Shown in pieces: positions 1 through 5,819 of a DNA stretch of 12,812 bases. Each line of letters opens with the position of its first letter. The first letter of the stretch is position 1. The notes beneath the pieces were generated by a model. The model did no database searches, was not told the origin of the DNA, and saw only the letters and a program-made list of their open reading frames with translations. The stretch spans positions 1 through 12,812 of the forward strand of contig DATGHS010000293.1 in the NCBI GenBank assembly GCA_035307785.1, in the 5' to 3' direction. Both the position numbers and the translations under genes were made by a program. The DNA comes from DATGHS01 sp035307785. GTDB lineage: Bacteria; Planctomycetota; Planctomycetia; Gemmatales; Gemmataceae.

Positions 1-512
1 AGGGCGCGGGACAGTTAAGGCTGCGCTTGCCAGCCTCGCTGAAACCGGAACAGATAGAAGAAATCCAAGTGACCGTGCAGAGCCGCGACGGTGTGGTCGC
101 TTGTATGCGCAGCCTCAAGGCCGAAGTGACGGTTCCCATCGGTGAATATCGCATCAGCTCGGTGCTGCTGACACTCAAGGACTCTGCCGGCGGCTTGCCA
201 TGGGGCTTTGTCTTTAACGACAACGGCGGCAAGGACTATCGCTGGCAGTCGCTTGGTAAGGACGCGCTGCTGACGTTCGAGTCCGTGGGCAAGCTCGATT
301 TCACATTGGATGCTGGCGATGGCAAGAGTTGTGAGCCGGGGTCAATGTTGCGGGTACAGCCGGCGCTTTATACCGGCGACGGGCTGCTGATCGAGCGCGC
401 ATCTCGCGGCGCTTTCCAGTCCAGTCCGTTCGATAGCGGTTGCCACGGCCGCATTATTCTGCTGGACACGCAAGATAAAGTTCTCGATTCCGCGCAAACC
501 GGCTTCGCCTGA
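1..512 (+). CDS. 3' part of an unknown, probably exported protein (5' end outside window)
   Basis: The reading frame is open from the first bases of the window to a TGA at 510-512. The TTG at 27 is therefore probably internal and the true start lies upstream. The visible ~168 residues have no helix-rich or catalytic motif. They look like a beta-rich domain, with alternating hydrophobic stretches such as VPIGEYRIS, WGFVFNDNGG, LLTFESVGKLDF and RIILLDTQDKVLDSAQTGFA. A similar end (a short DG/DK turn, then a Ser/Gly-Phe-Ala terminus) is familiar to me from planctomycete secreted hypothetical proteins, so the TGA is probably the natural end. That is memory, not a search. The catalytic role is unknown. 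Nothing links it functionally to the nuclease cassettes downstream. I am confident it is coding, not what it does. Confidence 0.7.
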   Translation, partial: GAGQLRLRLPASLKPEQIEEIQVTVQSRDGVVACMRSLKAEVTVPIGEYRISSVLLTLKDSAGGLPWGFVFNDNGGKDYRWQSLGKDALLTFESVGKLDFTLDAGDGKSCEPGSMLRVQPALYTGDGLLIERASRGAFQSSPFDSGCHGRIILLDTQDKVLDSAQTGFA

Positions 513-905
513 GGCACTTTTTGCGGGGCCTCCGTGCGAGTGCCCGAAAAACAGACCGGCTCGGTGATCGTTCGCGTCGAATTCGACAGCGGCCCGTTGG
601 CGGGATTGATGCGGGCACAGCGAGTGATGCCTGTCGAGAGAAAATGACAGCCGGGCGCTGCATTGCATTTGGCTGCCCAAGCGCGGGGCCATAGACGATC
701 TGGAGAGCCGCGCGACGGTGCGCAGAATCTGGGGTGTTCTCAAATAAAGAGAGCAACTTTGAGCGCAAGCCCGCGCTTGGGGCCTGCGAAGTCTTCCGGC
801 GAAATGGGCCATCCCGAATTCCTTCGGTAATGCTGTTCGGCTTTTCCACTTATCCGCCGATCTTTTTGCATTACCGTCCGCCTTGGATACGGTTAGAATG
901 ACTCC
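513..905. other. 393-nt gap without a convincing gene
   Basis: No gene with recognisable content lies here on either strand. Directly after the upstream stop there is a weak inverted repeat (GGCACT at 513-518, AGTGCC at 539-544, 20-nt loop) with no U-tract, so it is at best a poor terminator. The upstream frame stays open for another 44 codons after its TGA, up to a second TGA at 645-647 (see findings). The right end holds the putative promoter of the next cassette at 871-899. A long minus-strand reading frame crosses the whole gap but has no recognisable protein features. Confidence 0.5.
871..899 (+). promoter_or_regulatory. Putative promoter of the HNH cassette, leaderless arrangement
   Basis: TTACCG (871-876) and TAGAAT (894-899) are separated by 17 nt. 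The -10 box matches the sigma-70 consensus in 5 of 6 bases; the -35 is weak. The ATG of the next gene begins 6 nt after the -10 box, about where transcription would start, and no Shine-Dalgarno sequence precedes it. The mRNA would therefore be leaderless or nearly so. The same geometry recurs at 1668-1696. Confidence 0.45.
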
Positions 906-1175
906 ATGAAAACCCTTGACGCGCCTATCCTCGACCGGCTCCTGGATCCTCTTGGCGAAATTCTCACTCCTGAAGTGGCACGAAAACTCGTTCACTACCG
1001 TTTTGACGCCAAAGTCCAGGCCCATATCGACAAACTGGCCCGCAAATCAAATGAAGGCGAACTTTCCGAACAGGAACGCCGTGAATACGAGACGTACGTC
1101 TACACGATCGACTTCATCGCGATCCTGCAGGCCAAGGCGCGAGCGCTTCTCAAACGATCGGCCAATGCTGGATGA
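906..1175 (+). CDS. Small helical partner protein of an HNH nuclease (antitoxin-like)
   Basis: This is an 89-aa charged, almost entirely helical protein. The middle reads LTPEVARKLVHYRFDAKVQ, followed by a Glu/Arg/Lys-rich stretch with SEQERREYETYV and a final amphipathic helix ending in ALLKRSANAG. I recognise this type as a small protein commonly encoded immediately upstream of short HNH endonucleases in planctomycetes and cyanobacteria, but its function is not established to my knowledge. Its stop overlaps the next start (ATGA, 1172-1175), so the pair is translationally coupled like a toxin-antitoxin or nuclease-immunity pair. There is no DNA-binding motif that I can point to. The frame is intact although the downstream nuclease is broken, so it may be an orphaned partner. 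The start at 906 fits the promoter spacing and gives the only sensible N-terminus. Confidence 0.75.
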   Translation: MKTLDAPILDRLLDPLGEILTPEVARKLVHYRFDAKVQAHIDKLARKSNEGELSEQERREYETYVYTIDFIAILQAKARALLKRSANAG

Positions 1176-1556
1176 CACCCGCGCTACGTCAACTGGTTCG
1201 GGAGCGGGCCGGCCTTCGGTGCGAGTATTGCCATCTTCCCGAGTTCGCGGCCGCCGCCGCAATTTTTCACGTCGAGCACATCATTGCCAAAAAACACCGC
1301 GGCAGCGAGTTGTCACCGGTGCAATTTGCACAAGGGTTCGAATCTCAGCGGTCGTGATCCCGTGACGGAAAGGATTGTACGGCTATTCGATCCGCGCCGC
1401 CAATCGTGGACGCGGCACTTCGAATGGTACGGGGCCATTCTCGTGGGCCGCACGCAGATTGGTCGCGCGACGGTTGCGGTCCTGAATATTAACGACCCGC
1501 AGCGCGTCGAACTGCGCCGCGCAGTGATGGACCAGCGAGAATGGCCCGATGATTGA
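1172..1556 (+). pseudogene. HNH endonuclease, frameshifted by a short internal deletion
   Basis: The first frame (from ATG 1172) encodes MTPALRQLVRERAGLRCEYC, then FHVEHIIAKKHRGS: a Cys-x2-Cys knuckle (C17, C20) and the catalytic-type His of VEH (H36). This frame soon stops at 1357. The rest of the family continues one frame over, from about 1308 to the TGA at 1554-1556: SCHRCNLHKGSNLSGRDP, then ERIVRLFDPRRQSWTRHFEW, IVGRTQIGRATVAVLNIN and RVELRRAVMD. From memory, intact relatives carry about eight residues of the form DDxxNLAL between HGG(S/T) and the second Cys pair. Here GGCAGC (1301-1306) is followed by a single G and then AGT TGT CAC. A loss of roughly 23 bp (2 mod 3) explains both the frame change and the missing loop, which includes the central Asn of the H-N-H triad. 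A single-base sequencing error would not restore the loop, so I call it inactive. Confidence 0.8.
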
Positions 1557-1569
1557 CCTCGCGAAAACC

Positions 1570-1643
1570 TCTCGTGGTCATCGTCTTTTCCTACCCGGCT
1601 TCGTTCCGAGCAGTCGGCGGTTCCAGAAGAAAGGGACAGCGCT
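1570..1643. repeat. Copy A of a ~75-80 nt repeat, after the HNH cassette
   Basis: This stretch aligns with 2391-2470: TCTCG, two unmatched bases, then GTCATCGTC, TTTTCC, CGGCTT, GCA and TCGGC, about 20 poorly conserved bases, and a closing CAGCGCTA. Copy A lacks one GTC triplet present in copy B. It begins 14 nt after the stop of the HNH pseudogene. The strand is undetermined. Read on the minus strand both copies translate to ADC...S..R.GKDDD, so a decayed or small coding sequence on that strand is an alternative. Confidence 0.6.
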
Positions 1644-1667
1644 AGTTCTCCATCAAGACAGGCACCG

Positions 1668-1696
1668 TTGACGAAAATCGATGGGTGAGGTAGCGT
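1668..1696 (+). promoter_or_regulatory. Putative promoter of the PIN cassette, leaderless arrangement
   Basis: TTGACG (1668-1673) and TAGCGT (1691-1696) are separated by 17 nt. The -35 box matches consensus in 5 of 6 bases; the -10 is weaker. The ATG at 1703 follows after exactly 6 nt, and no Shine-Dalgarno sequence is present. The -10-to-ATG segment shares the pattern TAGxxTGACxxxATG with the promoter of the preceding cassette, which suggests a shared cassette-type leaderless promoter. Confidence 0.5.
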
Positions 1697-1702
1697 GACC
1701 GT

Positions 1703-1930
1703 ATGAAACCGCTTACCGTGGATCAGCGCCTGGCTGTCTTGGAGCATGAGCTTTCGGAATTAAAGGCCCTGCGCGGCCAGGGCCACGTCAAGGATTGGCG
1801 GCGGACCATCGGTATCTTCACCGACAATCCGGGGATGAAGGAACTTTTTGCCGAGGCCATGAAGTTACGTGAGGCCGACCGCCGGAAAGCGCGTCGCCGC
1901 CAATCAAGAAAGCGGCCGACCACGTCATGA
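1703..1930 (+). CDS. Putative antitoxin of the PIN-domain toxin
   Basis: This is a 75-aa hydrophilic protein. The N-terminal half is a helix with a heptad-like pattern (VDQRLAVLEHELSELKAL). The middle has the motif WRRTIGIFTDNPGMKELFAEA, and the tail is strongly basic (READRRKARRRQSRKRP). The W-R-x-T-x-G-x-F-T-x-x-x-x-M motif and basic tail match, from memory, a common type of planctomycete and cyanobacterial antitoxin encoded just before VapC-like PIN genes. In such pairs the C-terminal part blocks the active site of the nuclease. No ribbon-helix-helix or AbrB domain is visible, so I cannot say that it represses its own promoter. Its stop overlaps the PIN start (ATGA, 1927-1930). The ATG sits 6 nt after a promoter-like -10 box. 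Confidence 0.8.
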   Translation: MKPLTVDQRLAVLEHELSELKALRGQGHVKDWRRTIGIFTDNPGMKELFAEAMKLREADRRKARRRQSRKRPTTS

Positions 1931-2352
1931 TCCTGCTTGATACGGATCATCTCTCTGTCCTGACGGACAGCCGGGTGGCTGGCAATGCCGCCCTGGTTCA
2001 GCGGCTGAAGCTGGCTGCCGAACCGTTGGCCATTCCAATCGTTGCCGTTGAAGAGCAGTGCAAAGGGTGGCTCGCCAAGATCGCGCACACCCGCGATATT
2101 CACCAGCAGATTTTGCCTTACCAGCACCTCGCCGTACTCTTCAATTTTCTCGCTGAATGGAACATTACTTCTTTGAGCGAAGCAGCCGCAGACCTTTTTT
2201 CCCAGTTGCGCCGGCAGAAAATCCGCATCGGTTCGCAGGATCTGAAAATTGCCGCGATCGCGCTGACCGAAAATGCATTGTTGTTATCTGCCAATCTGCG
2301 CGATTTCCACAAGGTGCCGGGATTGCGAGTGGAGAATTGGCTGCCGGGGTGA
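1927..2352 (+). CDS. vapC: PIN-domain RNase, VapC-like toxin
   Basis: This is a 141-aa protein with the full PIN acidic set. It opens ILLDTDHLS (D5, D7). VAVEEQ supplies E42, IGSQDLKIAAIAL supplies D105, and LLLSANLRDFHKVPGL supplies D126 with the usual Asn-x-Arg-Asp-Phe context. Length and motif spacing are normal for a single-domain VapC. PIN toxins are Mg-dependent endoribonucleases that cut tRNA, rRNA or mRNA; the target cannot be read from sequence. The gene overlaps the antitoxin gene by 4 nt and is expected to be held inactive by it. The symbol is generic for the family, not a specific orthologue. After the stop there is a short GC hairpin (GGCCG 2357-2361, CGGCC 2367-2371) without a U-tract, then repeat copy B. 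Confidence 0.88.
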   Translation: MILLDTDHLSVLTDSRVAGNAALVQRLKLAAEPLAIPIVAVEEQCKGWLAKIAHTRDIHQQILPYQHLAVLFNFLAEWNITSLSEAAADLFSQLRRQKIRIGSQDLKIAAIALTENALLLSANLRDFHKVPGLRVENWLPG

Positions 2353-2390
2353 AGTCGGCCGCCTTTCGGCCCCCACGACGTCTCCCGCAG

Positions 2391-2470
2391 TCTCGGCGTC
2401 ATCGTCGTCTTTTCCCGCGCGGCTTGATTTCGCGCAATCGGCCACACTCGGAGCGCACCAAAGCAGCGCT
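2391..2470. repeat. Copy B of the ~75-80 nt repeat, after the PIN cassette
   Basis: This is the second copy of the element at 1570-1643, in the same orientation. The conserved blocks are GTCATCGTC, TTTTCC, CGGCTT, TCGGC and CAGCGCTA. It starts 38 nt after the stop of the PIN gene. The two direct copies bracket the PIN cassette about 820 nt apart. The rest of the gap to the next gene (2471-2567) shows no promoter I would defend. Confidence 0.6.
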
Positions 2471-2567
2471 AAATGAATCCTACTGATGCCGCCCATCGCC
2501 TGAAGTCGTAAGACTTCGGCAATCCCGCGCAATCTCTTTCCTCGCTGACACATTGGAATCGGCCGCC

Positions 2568-3845
2568 ATGATTGCTCTTGCTCCTCTGCTTGCGGCCGAA
2601 TTTGATTCCTGGCCGAAACTTATTGCTGCCGGCGCGATTACCATCACCGCGGCGATTATTGGCCCCGTTGTTGCCTGGGCGCTGCGGCGCTATCGCCGGC
2701 TAGAACACGAGCGCGATAGCCTTCGCCGAGAACTCCATGAAATGGAATTGCAATTGCAACAAATGCGCAATCGCACCGATCCGGCGCGCGAACAATTGGA
2801 AGATGATCTCAAGGAATCGCAATACGAAAAAGAGCGCCTCGAAAAGCTGTTCCAAAGGGTGAATCAAAAACTACGGCTTGCCCAACAAATGAAGGGACTT
2901 ACCTGGACGGCTCCGCCCACGGGCTCGCCGGCGAGGTTTGTTCCGCTGCGCGAGCGCCGGATGCCCGTCGTTGCCGTGCTGAACCTGAAAGGCGGCGTCG
3001 GCAAAACGACGCTCACGGCGAACCTGGGCGCGGCCTACGCCCGCGGCGGCTGGCGCGTGCTGCTGGTCGATCTTGACCTGCAAGCGTCACTCACCAGCCT
3101 GTACCTGCCGGGCGAGCAAATCCAGCAATTCTCGGACACAAAGCGTCTCGTGCAGGATTATTTCGAAAAGTGCACCGGAGGCGGTGAAGTGCGGTTTGCG
3201 GATTACGTGCATTCCTCTTCGGAAGAACGGGCCTCGATCATTGGGAGTGCCGACACGCTGGCCTACGTGGAATTGAACCTGACCGTCCACTGGCTGCTTC
3301 GGCCGGAAAAGAAAGACGTCCGCTTGCTGCTGCGCGAACTCTTGCATGAAGCGAAGTTAGCGAGCCGATTCGATCTCGTGCTGATCGATTGCCCGCCGTT
3401 GTTGAATGTTTCCTGCGTCAACGCCCTGGCTGCCGCGGATTATGTGTTGATCCCGGTCATGCCGAGCAAGCTCGTTACCGACCGCGTGCCGGCCATGATC
3501 GCCTGGCTGCAAATGCTGCGACAAAGTCTCAACGCCGACTTGAAAATCATCGGAGTGGTCGCGAATCGTACGCAGCGTTCCACAGGTCCCACGGCCGAAG
3601 AGCGGAACCTTTGGGCGGCGATTCTCGACCAAAGCCACAATGCGTGGGGCGAACGCGTCCGCTTATGCGCGACGATGATTCCTCAACGAGTCGAGGTACG
3701 CAATGCCGAAAATGACCGGCGGCCGCTGAATCCTGGCGACGAAGCCTTTACCTTCTTCCAGCAGTTGGCAGTCGAGCTTTCCGAGCAATTGCCGCAAGCT
3801 AGCCACCCGGCGAATCGCCGCACAACCTCAGGAGCCCCATCATGA
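2568..3845 (+). CDS. Membrane-anchored coiled-coil ParA/MinD-family ATPase
   Basis: This protein has 425 aa from ATG 2568; an in-frame TTG at 2553 would add five residues. Neither start has a good ribosome site. Residues ~16-39 form one hydrophobic segment (LIAAGAITITAAIIGPVVAW), followed by RRYRR, which suggests a cytoplasmic remainder. Residues ~43-110 form a long charged coiled coil. The ATPase domain starts near 133 with PVVAVLNLKGGVGKTT, a deviant Walker A (signature Lys 141, P-loop Lys 146). LLVDLDLQ follows (D168, D170), where classic ParA has DxDPQ. LVLIDCPP at 270-277 (D274) is the Walker B strand, and VANRT is the usual late strand. ParA ATPases dimerise on ATP and position DNA or protein cargo. 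A fused membrane anchor is unusual and suggests a membrane-tied organiser, not a chromosome partition protein. It overlaps the next gene by 4 nt. No ParB or parS is visible. Confidence 0.88.
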   Translation: MIALAPLLAAEFDSWPKLIAAGAITITAAIIGPVVAWALRRYRRLEHERDSLRRELHEMELQLQQMRNRTDPAREQLEDDLKESQYEKERLEKLFQRVNQKLRLAQQMKGLTWTAPPTGSPARFVPLRERRMPVVAVLNLKGGVGKTTLTANLGAAYARGGWRVLLVDLDLQASLTSLYLPGEQIQQFSDTKRLVQDYFEKCTGGGEVRFADYVHSSSEERASIIGSADTLAYVELNLTVHWLLRPEKKDVRLLLRELLHEAKLASRFDLVLIDCPPLLNVSCVNALAAADYVLIPVMPSKLVTDRVPAMIAWLQMLRQSLNADLKIIGVVANRTQRSTGPTAEERNLWAAILDQSHNAWGERVRLCATMIPQRVEVRNAENDRRPLNPGDEAFTFFQQLAVELSEQLPQASHPANRRTTSGAPS

Positions 3846-4354
3846 CTGTCGGCGACTTGAAGCAGCATCTTGCGGATTTGGCGAAACTTCTGGATGCCTC
3901 CGGCGGAAAGCAGGTTGCAAAGGATTTCGCCATCATGGCGGATGGACTGGCGCCATTCGCGGCGCAATCGCCAGCAGAATTCGCGCGCTTCCTGGCGGTG
4001 GCGCACGAGTATCACACAACCGGGAAGCTCACTGCGCCGGAAAAAGCGCCGCGAGCGGCCAAGCCGCGGCAACCCAAGGCCGATGCGGGCGAATTGGCCA
4101 CCGCGATTCGCCAGCTGTACGACCAGGCCAGCGACCTGTCGCTGCCGATGGAGCGGGTCGATTCCGAACTGGCCAAGCTAGCGCCGTTGACCAAAGACGG
4201 CCTGCTCACGGTTTGCGAGGCCATGGAGTTATTTGGCATGAAGAGCAAGAAGAAAGACGAGATTGCCGCCGCGATTCGGCAGAAAGTCCTCGACCGCCGC
4301 AGCGCCGCGCAACGCGCGGCGATGATCCAGAACCCGCCGGGCGCGCAGGGGTGA
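3842..4354 (+). CDS. Helical partner of the membrane ParA, with a SAP/Rho_N-like C-terminal region
   Basis: This 170-aa protein has a strong ribosome site: AGGAG at 3830-3834, 7 nt before ATG 3842. The start overlaps the ParA stop. Residues 1-58 form an amphipathic helical domain (DLKQHLADLAKLL, FARFLAVAHEYH). Residues ~60-82 are a Lys/Pro/Ala-rich linker. Residues 83-170 are helical again. Residues ~114-150 (APLTKDGLLTVCEAMELFG, then MKSKKKDEIAAAIRQKVLDRR) have the helix, Gly turn, Lys-rich loop, helix pattern of SAP, Rho_N and other helix-extension-helix folds, many of which bind nucleic acid. That resemblance is my inference. It has no ParB helix-turn-helix or CTP-binding motif. The tight coupling suggests a regulator or cargo adaptor of the ATPase, but the function is unknown. 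Confidence 0.8.
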   Translation: MTVGDLKQHLADLAKLLDASGGKQVAKDFAIMADGLAPFAAQSPAEFARFLAVAHEYHTTGKLTAPEKAPRAAKPRQPKADAGELATAIRQLYDQASDLSLPMERVDSELAKLAPLTKDGLLTVCEAMELFGMKSKKKDEIAAAIRQKVLDRRSAAQRAAMIQNPPGAQG

Positions 4355-4373
4355 TTTGTTCTCCTCGGGGGAA

Positions 4374-5819
4374 ATGCCTGTGACCATTCTTCGTATCGTT
4401 CGACTCTTGCCCCCAGCGCTTCTTCTCGCCCTGCTACCGTTGCCGGCGCGAGCGGCGGAGCCGATTCGATTGCATCCCGACAATCCGCATTATCTTCTCT
4501 TCCGGGGCAAGCCGACGATATTGCTGACCTCGGGCGAGCATTATGGGTCGGTGCTCAATCGCGATTTCGACTATGTTCGTTACCTCGATGCGCTTCAGGC
4601 ATCCGGGTTCAATCTTACGCGCACCTTCGCGGGCAATTATCGGGAAGTGCCGGGTTCTTTCGGCATCATCGACAACACGCTTGCGCCCAAGTCGGAATCC
4701 TATGTTTGTCCGTGGCCGCGGACTGGCGGATCCAAGGCCGGCGATGGCCTGGCGAAGTTCGATTTGAGATCTTTTGACCCAGCGTACCTCGATCGGCTCA
4801 AAGACTTTGTCGCGCAAGCAGGGAAGCGCGGCATTGTGGTCGAATTAGTTCTGTTTTGCACCGTCTACGACGACAAGCTTTGGAACGTGAACCCAATGAA
4901 GGCAAGCAACAATGAGCAGGGAAACGGTAAGGTAGATCGGCTGGAGATCTACACGCTCAAAGACAAGGAATTGACGGCCGTGCAAGAGGCCCTCGTCCGC
5001 AAGATCGCGGCAGCCCTGAAGGATTGCGACAATGTTTACTACGAAGTGTGCAACGAGCCGTACTTTGGCGGCGTGACGCGCGAATGGACCGACCACATGG
5101 TCGCCGTTCTGGTGGATGCCGAAAAGGACTTCCCTTACCGGCACCTGATCGCCCAGAACATTGCCAACGGCTCAGCCAAAATCGAGCGGCCCAATGCCAA
5201 CGTATCAATTTTCAATTTCCACTATGCCACGCCGCCGGATGCGGTGGGCGTGAACTACGGCTTGAACCGTGTGATTGCCGACGACGAGACCGGTTTTCGC
5301 GGCAAAGAGGATCGGCCTTATCGCACCGGGGCCTGGGACTTCTTCGTGGCCAGCGGCGGCATCTTCAGCAACCTCGACTACTCGTATTCATGCCAGCACC
5401 CCGATGGCACAGCGGTGGTCACGACTTCACCGGGCGGCGGCGGGCCGGAACTGCGCCGGCAATTGAAGATCCTCAAAGAGTTCATGGAGAGCTTCGATCT
5501 GGTCAAGATGCGGCCGGACAACGGCGTGATTCGAGGCGGCTCGGCCAGCGCGCCCATTGTCGGCAACCCGCCCGAAGCGCGCATGAGTGCCCGGGTGTTG
5601 GCCGAACCCGGCCGAGCGTATGCGATTTATCTTAAGGGCGGGACGCAGGCGGAATTGAGTTTGAATCTGCCGGCGGGCAATTACAAGGCGGAATGGATCA
5701 ACACAAAGACCGGCAAGGTCGAAAAGCCGGAGGTTATCGACCATACCGGCGGCGAGCGGAAGATTTCTTCACCGCCATATAGCGAAGATATTGCCCTGCG
5801 CATCCGGTGGTCGCCGTGA
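4374..5819 (+). CDS. Secreted glycoside-hydrolase-like protein (clan GH-A type barrel plus C-terminal beta domain)
   Basis: This protein has 481 aa from ATG 4374. A GTG at 4380 lies 7 nt after GGGGGA (4367-4372) and is an equally good or better start. Residues 1-27 form a signal peptide (IVRLLPPALLLALLPLP, then ARA before AEP). The mature part opens with HPDNPHYLLFRGKPTILLTSGEHYGSV, as in DUF4038-like and cellulase-like (beta/alpha)8 proteins. YYEVCNEPYFGG carries the Asn-Glu-Pro of clan GH-A with E228 as likely acid/base. IADDETGF (E305) is a candidate nucleophile strand, less certain. The last ~85 residues (RAYAIYLKGGTQAELSLNL, GNYKAEWINTKTGKVEKP) look like the small beta domain often found after such barrels, annotated as a putative collagen-binding domain. 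The substrate is unknown. Export to the periplasm or surface is expected. It lies 19 nt after the ParA-partner gene and could be co-transcribed, though no shared role is evident. Confidence 0.8.
   Translation: MPVTILRIVRLLPPALLLALLPLPARAAEPIRLHPDNPHYLLFRGKPTILLTSGEHYGSVLNRDFDYVRYLDALQASGFNLTRTFAGNYREVPGSFGIIDNTLAPKSESYVCPWPRTGGSKAGDGLAKFDLRSFDPAYLDRLKDFVAQAGKRGIVVELVLFCTVYDDKLWNVNPMKASNNEQGNGKVDRLEIYTLKDKELTAVQEALVRKIAAALKDCDNVYYEVCNEPYFGGVTREWTDHMVAVLVDAEKDFPYRHLIAQNIANGSAKIERPNANVSIFNFHYATPPDAVGVNYGLNRVIADDETGFRGKEDRPYRTGAWDFFVASGGIFSNLDYSYSCQHPDGTAVVTTSPGGGGPELRRQLKILKEFMESFDLVKMRPDNGVIRGGSASAPIVGNPPEARMSARVLAEPGRAYAIYLKGGTQAELSLNLPAGNYKAEWINTKTGKVEKPEVIDHTGGERKISSPPYSEDIALRIRWSP

Noticed and set aside
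342..1025. 227-codon reading frame on the minus strand across the gap and its flanks
   Set aside because: It overlaps the 3' part of the first gene and the start of the HNH partner gene, both of which have protein-like sequence. Its own translation is rich in Arg, His and Cys with no recognisable domain.
1287..1293. AAAAAAC run in the HNH gene as a programmed frameshift site
   Set aside because: The heptamer is out of phase for a -1 slip, and the needed shift is +1. It would also not supply the missing eight-residue loop, so a deletion is the better explanation.
1570..2470. Integron-type attC sites behind the two nuclease cassettes
   Set aside because: The repeat lacks the paired RYYYAAC/GTTRRRY core sites, its folding is not conserved between copies, and no integrase gene is visible.
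2553..2567. TTG at 2553 as start of the ParA gene
   Set aside because: ATG 2568 is in frame five codons later, and no ribosome site favours the TTG.
5024..5635. 203-codon plus-strand frame inside the glycoside-hydrolase-like gene
   Set aside because: The main frame carries signal peptide, NEP motif and C-terminal domain without a break; this frame has no domain.
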